Of a stretch of DNA of 64,000 nt, positions 24,703 through 32,650 are shown piece by piece. Under the pieces are notes generated by a model, which saw nothing but the letters and a program-made list of their open reading frames with translations, was not told the origin of the DNA and ran no database searches. Both the position numbers and the translations under genes were made by a program. Numbering within the stretch: the first letter of the stretch is position 1; each line of letters begins with the position of its first letter. Source of the DNA: Teredinibacter sp. KSP-S5-2 (GTDB lineage Bacteria > Pseudomonadota > Gammaproteobacteria > Pseudomonadales > Cellvibrionaceae); assembly GCF_032773895.1 (NCBI RefSeq), contig NZ_CP120416.1, positions 928,001 to 992,000 on the forward strand, given 5' to 3'.

Positions 24703-24730
24703 GATGTTATTTATTTATATGTATTTATGG

Positions 24731-25129
24731 TTAATACTCAAAAACTCGTTCAATCCCACTAAGAAAACGCTTAAGTGCTTCTTTTTGTTCATTGCTCGCC
24801 CGTTGGCTGCTCAAGTTGTTGTAGCTGTGAGTAAAGTCAACCATTTTGTGGATAAGAGACTCGGCTTCGAGTGTGTATTGCGCTCTCAAATAATGTGTGG
24901 AATCTGTTTTGGGCTGATTGTTTTTGTTGTAGGACTTTGCCGGTGTATTTCGACAATGTTTGTTGACAAAGTCAGTTAGCGCATCAAGTAGTCTCCGATA
25001 ATTGGATACCGGGAAATAGTCTGGTTCCTCCGGGTCGGAATATTCGCTAATTAGTCTGGTTACGTTTCGGATCTGATTGTGGGCGGTATTTTTGTGTATT
25101 TCAAAGTCATCTATTTCGAATGCTTGCAT
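24731..25129 (-). CDS. Small accessory protein (cassette 11)
   Basis: 132 aa. The second ATG (25129) is favoured because AGGAG sits seven bases before it, but only one base before the ATG at 25135. Helical and acidic, with FEIDDFEIHKNTAHNQIRNV and a C-terminal LKRFLSGIERVFEY. Not recognised. Confidence 0.6.
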   Translation of the reverse strand: MQAFEIDDFEIHKNTAHNQIRNVTRLISEYSDPEEPDYFPVSNYRRLLDALTDFVNKHCRNTPAKSYNKNNQPKTDSTHYLRAQYTLEAESLIHKMVDFTHSYNNLSSQRASNEQKEALKRFLSGIERVFEY

Positions 25130-25151
25130 TTTCATTCTCCTGTGTTTTGAG

Positions 25152-25195
25152 CATTAACGCTTCATTGCAACGAAGAATCCACTCTGATGTTGAAT
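25152..25195 (-). promoter_or_regulatory. Conserved cassette element 11
   Basis: Minus-strand reading: TTCAACATCAGAGTGGATT, then CAATGAAGCGTTAATG. It is the element closest to the terminase large gene, which starts divergently at 25334. Confidence 0.7.
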
Positions 25196-25333
25196 CGGAC
25201 GATGGTTTTTTTGTATTTATATCTGACCACTATTTACGAGCTTAAATAGGTAAAAGGTTTTAGGGCATTTATGGTCTTGAATCTTACTCATATCCACGCG
25301 GCGAATACGCACTATGTAATTTAAGAACTCCCG

Positions 25334-28285
25334 ATGCATGGAATTTTTGATGTTGCTGTGGACTACTACGACGGCATTGATGCGATAGAAAATGCGTGGA
25401 AAGAGGGAACGTTACCCGATCCGCTATTGACTGTTTCACAATGGTCTGAAGCGCACCGAGTTTTATCGGCCAAGACCGCATCCGAACCCGGTCGTTGGCG
25501 TAATTCACGAACCCCCTATTTAGTTGACATTATGGATTGCCTTTCTGTGTCATCACCAGAACAACGGGTGGCATTTATGAAAGGCAGCCAAGTGGGTGGC
25601 CCGCTCTGTGTCACCACACCCATTCCTACCGTGGACGGTTGGAAAACAATGGCTGAACTTCGAGTTGGTGATTGGCTCTTCGCCGAAGATGGCAAGCCCT
25701 GTCGTGTGATGGGTGTTTCACCCGTAATGGTTGGCGCTGCGTGTTATGAGATCACTTTTGACGATGGTGAATCGGTGGTATGCGATAGCGATCACCGGTG
25801 GGTTGTTTGGGTTTGTCAAAGTAAAAAACAGGATATTCAAGAAACGATTACAACCCAGGAGATGTTCGACTCTAAACTTACTTTTCTTCAAGGTGGAAGT
25901 AAGCGATATCACTTTGCTGTAGATGTCTGCCAGTCTGTTTCGCTACCAAAACGGGATTTGTTGATCCACCCCTATGTGCTTGGTGTATGGCTGGGGGACG
26001 GCAGTAGCCAGATGAACCACATTTCGGTGAATAAATCCGATGCCGAGGTGGACTTTCATTGTTCTTCGTTTATGAAGGCGCTGGAATATCTGGATGTGCT
26101 CGATAACAAGCATATTCCTTCCGACTATTTACGGGCAAGTATCGACCAGCGTTTTGCGTTACTTCAAGGCTTAATGGATAGCGATGGGGATATTACCAAG
26201 CAAGGTTATTGCAGTTTTTCCAATACCAATACGCGGTTGATCGAGGGTGTAAAAGAGCTGGCGAAAAGTTTGGGTTACAAGGTCGGGGTGCAATACAAAG
26301 CACCGATAACCAAAGCTTATCCGAACGGGAATAGCTACACCAGCCAACCTTGCTGGCGATTGTCTTGGACGGCGTATCGGGAGCAGCCTGTTTTTCGTTT
26401 AACACGAAAACTCAAGCGAATGCGTTCCGTGCATGACGGACAATTAACCCGTTCCAAACGCCGCAAAATCGTATCCATCGAACAAGTTGCCAGCCGACCT
26501 GTTCGATGTATTGAGGTGAATTCGCCCAGCCATTTGTATTTGTGTGGTAAGGGATGGATACCGACGCACAACACCGAGGCCGGTGTAAATTGGACGGGCT
26601 ATGTTGTCCATCATTCTCCAGGACCAATGCTGTCAGTTGCACCCACAGTGGATATGGCCAAGCGTAATTCGCGTCAGCGTATTGATCCTCTGATCGAAGA
26701 TGTGCCCGCGATTCGAGAACGCATTGCACCGGCACGTAGTCGTGACTCTTCGAATACGGTTCTGAGTAAAGAGTTTAATGGCGGCGTGTTGGTCATGACC
26801 GGGGCAAATAGTGCTGTGGGTTTGCGCTCCATGCCAGCACGATATTTGTTCCTGGACGAAGTTGATGGTTATCCCGGTGATGTGGACGGAGAAGGCGATC
26901 CTATCCTGCTTGCCGAGCGTCGTTCCGCAACGTTTTCCCGTCGGCGTAAAATCTTCTTAGTCAGCACGCCGACATTAAAAAGCACGTCGCGTATTTTGCG
27001 CGAATTTCTGCAGTCGGATCAGCGCTATTACTTTGTGCCTTGTCCCCACTGTGGCCACAAACAACGATTGGTCTTTTCGCGATTTAAGTGGCCAAAAGGG
27101 AACCCAGATAGTGTGGAGTATATCTGCGAGTCGTGCGAGCGGGGTATTGCTGAACACCATAAAACAAAAATGTTGGCCGAAGGTGAATGGATTGCGACGG
27201 CAGAAGGCGATGGGATTACTGTTGGTTTTCATTTGTCTTCGCTGTACTCTCCGCTTGGCTGGTTCAGTTGGGCTGATGCGGTAAGAATGTATGAGCAAGC
27301 ATTAAAGCATCCAGAATTAATGAAGGGCTTTATCAATACCGTCCTTGGCGAAGCCTACGAAGAAGAATTCGAAGCGCCGGATTGGACACGCTTGTACGAG
27401 CGTCGTGAAGACTATCCGATGGGCGTTGTTCCTGAGAACGGGCTCTTTTTAACTGCGGGCGTTGATGTCCAAAAAGACCGAATTGAATGTGAAGTGGTGG
27501 CGTGGTGTCGAAATCGTGAATCTTTCTCCGTGGAATATTTTATCTTGCAGGGAAATACCGCAGAACAAACCGTGTGGAACAAATTAGAAAAAGTTTTAAA
27601 TACGGATTTTCCTCACGCACGCGGTGGAACGCTACCCATTCGAGTTATGTCTGTTGACTCGGGCTATAACACTCAGACCGTTTACTCCTGGGTGAAGAAA
27701 TTTCCCCAAGCGGTATGGGGTGGGGCTGGCGCAAGGGCGTCACAACCTCGAACCGTTGTTGCCATCAAAGGACGTGACAAAGAAACTGCACTGATTAGCT
27801 CGGTTTCCAATGTTGATATAGCGGGAAAACGATCACGATTAAAACTCTGGAATTTAGGTGTTCCAGTTGCTAAAGCGGAACTCTACGGTTGGTTAAAACT
27901 CCCCAAACCCACTGACGAACAGTTCGCGAAGGGGGAAGGATATCCAGCGGGGTATTGTCATTTTCCGCAATATGGTGAAGAGTTTTTTAAACAGATTACT
28001 GCAGAACGCCGGGTGATTCGTATCAAGAACGGTTTTCCTAAAGCTGTGTGGGAAAAAGATGCGGGACAAAATAACGAGGCTTTGGACTGCCGGGTATATA
28101 ACCGGGCAGCGGCCATGATTTACGGCCTGGATAGATTCCGTGAGTTGCATTGGCTGCGTTTAGAGAAAGCCATTGATGCAATGGCTGGACAATACCAAAA
28201 GAACCATTCTCACTCGGTGCAATCTCCAAAGATTAATCCGCTACAGGGTTTGCAGACCATGCAATCTGATGATCCATTTTTATAA
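25334..28285 (+). CDS. Terminase large subunit (gpA family) interrupted by an in-frame intein
   Basis: 983-aa precursor. The exteins (residues 1-89 and 414-983, 659 aa after splicing) match the lambda gpA family: MKGSQVGG joined to TEAGVNWTGY reconstitutes the ATPase site of the GSQVGxTEAG type, and the nuclease and translocation region follows (LFLDEVDGYPGD, CPHCGHKQRL zinc-like, AGVDVQKDRIECEVVAW). The intein (see separate entry) splits the ATP-binding loop, so the protein should be inactive until spliced. It forms the motor with the Nu1-like protein at 16099. The next gene is gpW, 24 nt on. Confidence 0.9.
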   Translation: MHGIFDVAVDYYDGIDAIENAWKEGTLPDPLLTVSQWSEAHRVLSAKTASEPGRWRNSRTPYLVDIMDCLSVSSPEQRVAFMKGSQVGGPLCVTTPIPTVDGWKTMAELRVGDWLFAEDGKPCRVMGVSPVMVGAACYEITFDDGESVVCDSDHRWVVWVCQSKKQDIQETITTQEMFDSKLTFLQGGSKRYHFAVDVCQSVSLPKRDLLIHPYVLGVWLGDGSSQMNHISVNKSDAEVDFHCSSFMKALEYLDVLDNKHIPSDYLRASIDQRFALLQGLMDSDGDITKQGYCSFSNTNTRLIEGVKELAKSLGYKVGVQYKAPITKAYPNGNSYTSQPCWRLSWTAYREQPVFRLTRKLKRMRSVHDGQLTRSKRRKIVSIEQVASRPVRCIEVNSPSHLYLCGKGWIPTHNTEAGVNWTGYVVHHSPGPMLSVAPTVDMAKRNSRQRIDPLIEDVPAIRERIAPARSRDSSNTVLSKEFNGGVLVMTGANSAVGLRSMPARYLFLDEVDGYPGDVDGEGDPILLAERRSATFSRRRKIFLVSTPTLKSTSRILREFLQSDQRYYFVPCPHCGHKQRLVFSRFKWPKGNPDSVEYICESCERGIAEHHKTKMLAEGEWIATAEGDGITVGFHLSSLYSPLGWFSWADAVRMYEQALKHPELMKGFINTVLGEAYEEEFEAPDWTRLYERREDYPMGVVPENGLFLTAGVDVQKDRIECEVVAWCRNRESFSVEYFILQGNTAEQTVWNKLEKVLNTDFPHARGGTLPIRVMSVDSGYNTQTVYSWVKKFPQAVWGGAGARASQPRTVVAIKGRDKETALISSVSNVDIAGKRSRLKLWNLGVPVAKAELYGWLKLPKPTDEQFAKGEGYPAGYCHFPQYGEEFFKQITAERRVIRIKNGFPKAVWEKDAGQNNEALDCRVYNRAAAMIYGLDRFRELHWLRLEKAIDAMAGQYQKNHSHSVQSPKINPLQGLQTMQSDDPFL
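25601..26572 (+). other. Class 3-type intein with LAGLIDADG homing endonuclease in TerL
   Basis: 324 aa, precursor residues P90 to N413. It starts PLCVTTPIPTVDGWKTMAEL with proline, not Cys/Ser, at position 1, which argues against a class 1 intein. The class 3 WCT set is present: W156 two residues after the block B His (SDHRW), C392 in block F (VRCIEV) and T411 in block G (IPTHN). Two dodecapeptide motifs, VLGVWLGDGSS (about residues 215-225) and LLQGLMDSDGDI (about 276-287), mark a homing endonuclease. The +1 extein residue is Thr. Confidence 0.85.
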
Positions 28286-28309
28286 ATCTGATGTTAAAGG
28301 GGCGCTGTG

Positions 28310-28537
28310 ATGGCGGATATTGCGATATTAAAAACGCGATTGGAAGAAGCTGAAATGGCACTGCATAAACTGATGACTGGAGCCAGAGAAGTCAAAGTCA
28401 AAGTGGACGACTATGGTGAAACGACGTTTTCAGAAACGAATATGGCTAATTTGGAACGGTATATCGCGAAATTAAAACAGGATATTGCGCGTGCACTGGG
28501 GAGACCGCGTCGGAAACCGTTGTTCATAAAGTTCTAG
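28310..28537 (+). CDS. Head-tail joining protein gpW
   Basis: 75 aa from the ATG at 28310 (a GTG at 28307 precedes it). LKTRLEEAEMALHKLMTGAR is followed by the hairpin VKVKVDDYGETTFSETNMAN and a helix with RYIAKLKQDI, the gpW layout of lambda-like phages. It closes the portal ring or neck after packaging. Confidence 0.85.
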   Translation: MADIAILKTRLEEAEMALHKLMTGAREVKVKVDDYGETTFSETNMANLERYIAKLKQDIARALGRPRRKPLFIKF

Positions 28538-28599
28538 TTCTTTTTATGCGTGTGAATATCGAGAATAGATATGTCTTCTAAAAAGTGATCACCACTAAA

Positions 28600-29052
28600 T
28601 TAAGTGGCTGTCAGTTTATATGCGGTGTAACTGAGCTCAGAAATAATCCAGGTTTCTGTGGATAAACCGGGAATGTGTTGAAATTTTTCCGGCTGCTCGG
28701 TAATGAGTATAAGGTTTTCGCATATGGCATGCGCAGCAACCATAAGGTCAATGTGATTTAATTCTGATTGCCATTGGGATTTATTTTGTATCAAGTCTGC
28801 ATATTTTTTTGCTGCAATTTCGTTGAATTGAATCAGGCTGGTTTTGTCTATGAGTTGATGGAGGCGTCGACTTGAAAAGGTGTGAAACGAGATGCCGCAG
28901 GGACAGGTTAACAGGTGGGCAAAACTAACCGCACTGATACCAAATTTTGCTGAGTTTGGGACAATTGATGCAAGGGGAATATACATTTTTGAGCAAACGA
29001 GCTTTCGAATAAACTCAGTTTCGAGCATGTACGTTACGGTATCTAATTTCAT
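28600..29052 (-). CDS. PIN-domain protein, VapC-like and degenerate
   Basis: 150 aa. DLMVAAHAICENLILITEQP followed by EKF is the VapC/PIN C-terminal half with the acidic D and T-E-x3-F. The usual N-terminal LDTN is replaced by YMLETE, so one catalytic Asp is Glu. There is no antitoxin gene beside it. It sits on the minus strand between gpW and the portal gene, so it is an accessory insertion in the head operon, related to the gene at 29317. Confidence 0.65.
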   Translation of the reverse strand: MKLDTVTYMLETEFIRKLVCSKMYIPLASIVPNSAKFGISAVSFAHLLTCPCGISFHTFSSRRLHQLIDKTSLIQFNEIAAKKYADLIQNKSQWQSELNHIDLMVAAHAICENLILITEQPEKFQHIPGLSTETWIISELSYTAYKLTAT

Positions 29053-29316
29053 ATATTATTTACCTTATTCAACTACATTCTAATATATGCTCGCCGATCC
29101 GTTGTCTGTTTTTTCCTATTTCAAAGTGCCTACAATCAAGCGTAGTGGTTATGCCTGAAATGTCGCTACCCCTTTAGAGGTAGATTTGACGTGTGTATCA
29201 GTTGGTTCTCATTGTATTGAGTGAATGCCTTATACATTTTGTGGGTTTTACGGTTCTTATGGCGTAAACAAACACTACTTGACCGTATCGTAAGAGTGGT
29301 TTTTATGATGTGTATT

Positions 29317-29727
29317 TTATATTTCCCAAGGTTCTATTGAAAGTGAGGGGATGAGGTTAAATTCAGAAATCCTGTGTGTAATCAGCGTAAGTTTCGATGC
29401 CATAGCGTGTGCAGCGATCTGTATGTCTATTTCCTTAAGTGGCGTACCTCTCGTTAATAAAAGCGTTCGTATGTCAGCGTAGTAGCGTGCCGCAGAATAT
29501 GAAAAAGTGAGAGGCGTAATTTCATCTAATAATCTGTTAACGTGTTCTGAGGAAATCGGCCTGTGAAAAATGGGGTGTGTGGCATAAAGAATCTCTCCGA
29601 CGGATACTGTACTTATTCCAATATCGTTTGCATTGTTGAGGATTCGGTCATACGTCTCCCTGGACTTTTGTTTAACGACGCCAATAACGAGTTTATAATC
29701 AATGATATAATTCAAGTTGGCACTCAT
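29317..29727 (-). CDS. PIN-domain protein, VapC-like
   Basis: 136 aa. NYIIDYKLVIGVVKQKS holds the first catalytic Asp region, GISTVSVGEILYAT the conserved central Glu, and DIQIAAHAMASKLTLITHRI followed by SEF the C-terminal acid. It is a PIN-fold RNase of the VapC type without a recognisable VapB partner, paralogous to the gene at 28600. The 264-nt gap between the two holds no gene I can support. It may act as an exclusion or host-control factor; that is inference. Confidence 0.7.
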   Translation of the reverse strand: MSANLNYIIDYKLVIGVVKQKSRETYDRILNNANDIGISTVSVGEILYATHPIFHRPISSEHVNRLLDEITPLTFSYSAARYYADIRTLLLTRGTPLKEIDIQIAAHAMASKLTLITHRISEFNLIPSLSIEPWEI

Positions 29728-29912
29728 ATTAATTTTTACTTAAATAGTATAATTAAAAACCGCATAATTTTTTACTCTCCAATTCCCTATTACTAGCAAT
29801 AATTCGCTGTGGGTGCAAGGTAGGAAATATGTTCGGTCACTTGACTACCTCAAAAAATTTGTTCGCTTTTAATTCTTCAGCTAATTCAATTTTATTCATT
29901 TAGAAGGTTTGA

Positions 29913-31409
29913 ATGTCTGCACTGTCAACAATTATTGGTGTGGATGGAAAGCCCCTGGCTTGGGATACGTCTCATCGCGCTGCGTCACGGACTGCGAAAG
30001 AGCTTACTTCTTGGACGCCGGGGGTGGGATCAGCGGATAGTGATCTTAATTCGGAACTACCTTCTTTAGTTTCACGCTCTCGCGATTTAATTCGTAACCA
30101 CGGAGTCGCCTCGGGTGGCATTCAAACACTCACCGATAATGTGGTGGGGATTGGTTTACGTCTTTCTGCAAAGCCCGATTATGTGGCCCTCGGTAAAACG
30201 AAAGAGTGGGCGGATGCATGGTCAAAGCAGGTTGAAGCGCTATGGCGAGGTTGGGCAGAAAGCACCGATTGCGATGCAACACGGAGCTTAACTTTTGCTG
30301 GCATGACCACATTGGTGTTTCGTTCGGTGTTAGAAAACGGCGAAGCTTTGGCCTTGCCTTTATGGTTACCCAACCAAAGTGGCCCTTATGCCACCAAAAT
30401 ACAACTCGTCGAATCCGACCGGCTTGAAAACCCGTATGGCAAACAAGATCAGGAAACGTTGCGCGGCGGTATAGAGTTAGATGCGTATGGTGGTGCGAGT
30501 GCCTATTGGTTTCGAAAGCATCACCCTGGCGATTATTTCCAGGGGGTGACAGAACATTCCTGGCAACGTATTCCTGCTCGAACAAAATTTGGTCGAGAGC
30601 GAGTCATCCATGTGTTGGAAAAACAACGCATTGGTCAGCATCGAAGTAAGCCATTGCTTACTGCCATCATGCCGATGTTTAAGATGTTGGACCACTATGA
30701 ACGCTCTGAATTACAAGCGGCCGTGGTTAATGCAATGGTGGCCGCGTTTATTGAAACACCTCTTGATCTAGAGGGTATCAATGAATTATTCGGTGGTAAT
30801 CAGGAAGACTACTTAAAAGCCCGAAAAGAGTGGTCGGTGAAGCTGCAGGGTGGAGCGGTCATTCCGATCTTTCCTGGGGACAAACTTTCATCATTCACGC
30901 CGGGACGTCCTAACTCCGGTTATGCCCAATTTGTAGAGAACGTTCTTCGTCATATCGGCACAGGTTTAAACCTTCCTTATGAATTATTGATGAAGGATTT
31001 CTCCAAAACCAATTACGCCAGTGCTCGAGCCGCACTCATGGAAGCCTGGCGATTTTTTATGGGGCGTAGAACTTGGTTGGGGCAAAACTGGGCGAGCAGA
31101 ATCTATTGTTTGTGGTTAGAAGAAGCCATCAATAAACAACTCATTGACGCGCCTAATTTTTATCAAGCCAAAACGGCCTGGACACGGTGTCGCTGGATTG
31201 GTCCTGGGCGTGGATGGATTGATCCGGTGAAAGAAGCCAAAGCATCACAAATTCGGATGGACATTGGCTTATCCACATTGGAAGAAGAATGTGCCACTCA
31301 GGGGCTGGATTGGGAGGATGTATTAGAGCAGCGTGCGCGTGAAAAATCCAAAATGCGGGAGCTGGATATCGACGATGATGCATCACAATCAACGGGCCGA
31401 ATTAAGTAA
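29913..31409 (+). CDS. Phage portal protein, lambda gpB family
   Basis: 498 aa with AGAAGG upstream. SLVSRSRDLIRNHGVASGGI, then ALALPLWLPNQSGPYATKIQ and the distal QFVENVLRHIGTGLNLPYEL and KTNYASARAALMEAWRFF are classical lambda-type portal motifs. It forms the dodecameric vertex through which TerL pumps DNA. It is the first structural gene after the PIN-gene insertion. Confidence 0.9.
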   Translation: MSALSTIIGVDGKPLAWDTSHRAASRTAKELTSWTPGVGSADSDLNSELPSLVSRSRDLIRNHGVASGGIQTLTDNVVGIGLRLSAKPDYVALGKTKEWADAWSKQVEALWRGWAESTDCDATRSLTFAGMTTLVFRSVLENGEALALPLWLPNQSGPYATKIQLVESDRLENPYGKQDQETLRGGIELDAYGGASAYWFRKHHPGDYFQGVTEHSWQRIPARTKFGRERVIHVLEKQRIGQHRSKPLLTAIMPMFKMLDHYERSELQAAVVNAMVAAFIETPLDLEGINELFGGNQEDYLKARKEWSVKLQGGAVIPIFPGDKLSSFTPGRPNSGYAQFVENVLRHIGTGLNLPYELLMKDFSKTNYASARAALMEAWRFFMGRRTWLGQNWASRIYCLWLEEAINKQLIDAPNFYQAKTAWTRCRWIGPGRGWIDPVKEAKASQIRMDIGLSTLEEECATQGLDWEDVLEQRAREKSKMRELDIDDDASQSTGRIK

Positions 31410-31410
31410 G

Positions 31411-31446
31411 AATCAACTTGCTTCCTGCCAAAATTGAAGCGTTCAT
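31411..31446 (+). promoter_or_regulatory. Conserved cassette element 12 (plus strand)
   Basis: AATCAACTTGCTTCC, then AAAATTGAAGCGTTCATG, overlapping the end of the portal gene region and lying about 30 nt before gene 31477. Confidence 0.7.
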
Positions 31447-31476
31447 GGCGTTATCAACAAACAAAAAGGAAATGCC

Positions 31477-31797
31477 ATGAACAAGCAAAATAAACGTTTA
31501 GACACACGTACAAAACCTCTGATCCTATCCTTTCGAGCGGAATGTCCGATTGATTGGGAACGATTTCAAAGCGAATTGAATTCGTCAGAAATTCGATTTT
31601 CTGTTGAAAAAATACATGACGGTTGTGAGATTGAAATCACCGTAGAAAACGCAACGGTGAAGCAAGTTTTTAAGTGCTGCCGCCGTGTCGTGGATGGACA
31701 TGTTATGCGGGATACGATGAGAACCTTACCCTTATCCGAAAATTCGCTGATCCGACGATACAACGATATGAATTTTCCCAAGAATTGGATTGACTGA
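31477..31797 (+). CDS. Small accessory protein (cassette 12)
   Basis: 106 aa with AAGGAAATGCC upstream. Mixed alpha/beta (PLILSFRAECPIDWERFQSE, then EIEITVENATVKQVFKCCRR) and basic at the C-terminus. Not recognised. It is one of four plus-strand members of the cassette set and has its own strong terminator. Confidence 0.65.
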   Translation: MNKQNKRLDTRTKPLILSFRAECPIDWERFQSELNSSEIRFSVEKIHDGCEIEITVENATVKQVFKCCRRVVDGHVMRDTMRTLPLSENSLIRRYNDMNFPKNWID

Positions 31798-31828
31798 ATT
31801 TACCCTTTTTAAATTGTTGTTTTATAAG

Positions 31829-31862
31829 CCTCGTTAGTGTTTGCCGTTAACGAGGTTTTTTT
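31829..31862 (+). terminator. Intrinsic terminator of cassette 12
   Basis: CCTCGTTA and TAACGAGG form an 8-bp stem followed by TTTTTTT. A textbook terminator in the middle of the head gene cluster. Confidence 0.9.
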
Positions 31863-31925
31863 ATGTGTGAAATGTGTTGTAAACCCAACCCCTTTCTTTG
31901 AATATCTTAAAAACTGAGCGTGAGT

Positions 31926-32486
31926 ATGCCCACAAAAATTGATTATGACTTTATCCAAAAACTTGAAGGCGGTTGTCAAACACAGGGATATGTCCCCGAC
32001 CCTGAAAGCAGTCGCAGTGGTGTGACCATTGCCACCGGGTTTGACCTTGGGCAACGTACCAAGCAAGACCTCATCGATCTGGGATTAAATACGTTTTTAG
32101 TGGACTTGCTTTCTCCCTATTGTGGCTATCAAGGTGAAGAAGCTGAGGCGTATTTAAAGAATCATCCGCTTACGGTCTCTGACGCTCAAGCCGAATTGAT
32201 TGATTTTGCGGTCAAAACACAACATACGTTGAAGCTGGAAGTGGTGTACAACGCGTCGATTGAGAAAGACAAAATGCCCTTTTCAGCGTTGCCATCTCAG
32301 ATTCAAACCGTGATTGCGTCAGTCTCGTTCCAATATGGCATTGGTCTTAAAAAACGCACGCCTAAATTTTGGCAAGCGATTACGGAACAAGATTGGAAAC
32401 GAACGCTGACTATCCTGCTCGATTTTGAAGATCGATACACAACACGACGTAATCAGGAAGCGCATTTACTTATGCAGATTGTCTAA
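31926..32486 (+). CDS. Pesticin-like phage muramidase (endolysin)
   Basis: 186 aa from the ATG at 31926 (a GTG at 31920 is also possible). FIQKLEGGCQTQGYVPDPES, then SGVTIATGFDLGQRT give the catalytic Glu and the T-x-G-x-D-x-G hairpin of pesticin/T4-lysozyme-related muramidases. There is no signal peptide, so it needs the holin at 20538 to reach the peptidoglycan. It is placed unusually between portal and head protease. Confidence 0.8.
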   Translation: MPTKIDYDFIQKLEGGCQTQGYVPDPESSRSGVTIATGFDLGQRTKQDLIDLGLNTFLVDLLSPYCGYQGEEAEAYLKNHPLTVSDAQAELIDFAVKTQHTLKLEVVYNASIEKDKMPFSALPSQIQTVIASVSFQYGIGLKKRTPKFWQAITEQDWKRTLTILLDFEDRYTTRRNQEAHLLMQIV

Positions 32487-32650
32487 CGTGCATTCTCTGT
32501 TTTACCCTCGACAGACTTTTTTGCTTTCCGTATTGTCTGTTATCTGGGGCATGGCCCAGTTCCCCCTGGGCCTTTTTTTATTCTCTTAAATGCCTCGATT
32601 AGCTTTTTATTGGTTATTTTTTTCTTTCTACTTTGTTTTTCGGTGACTCC

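Noticed and set aside
25604-25609. Intein start at the Cys of LCVTTP (C92) as a class 1 intein
   Set aside because: Starting there would leave P-L in the extein and break the GSQVGG-TEAG junction, while the WCT residues of class 3 inteins are all present.
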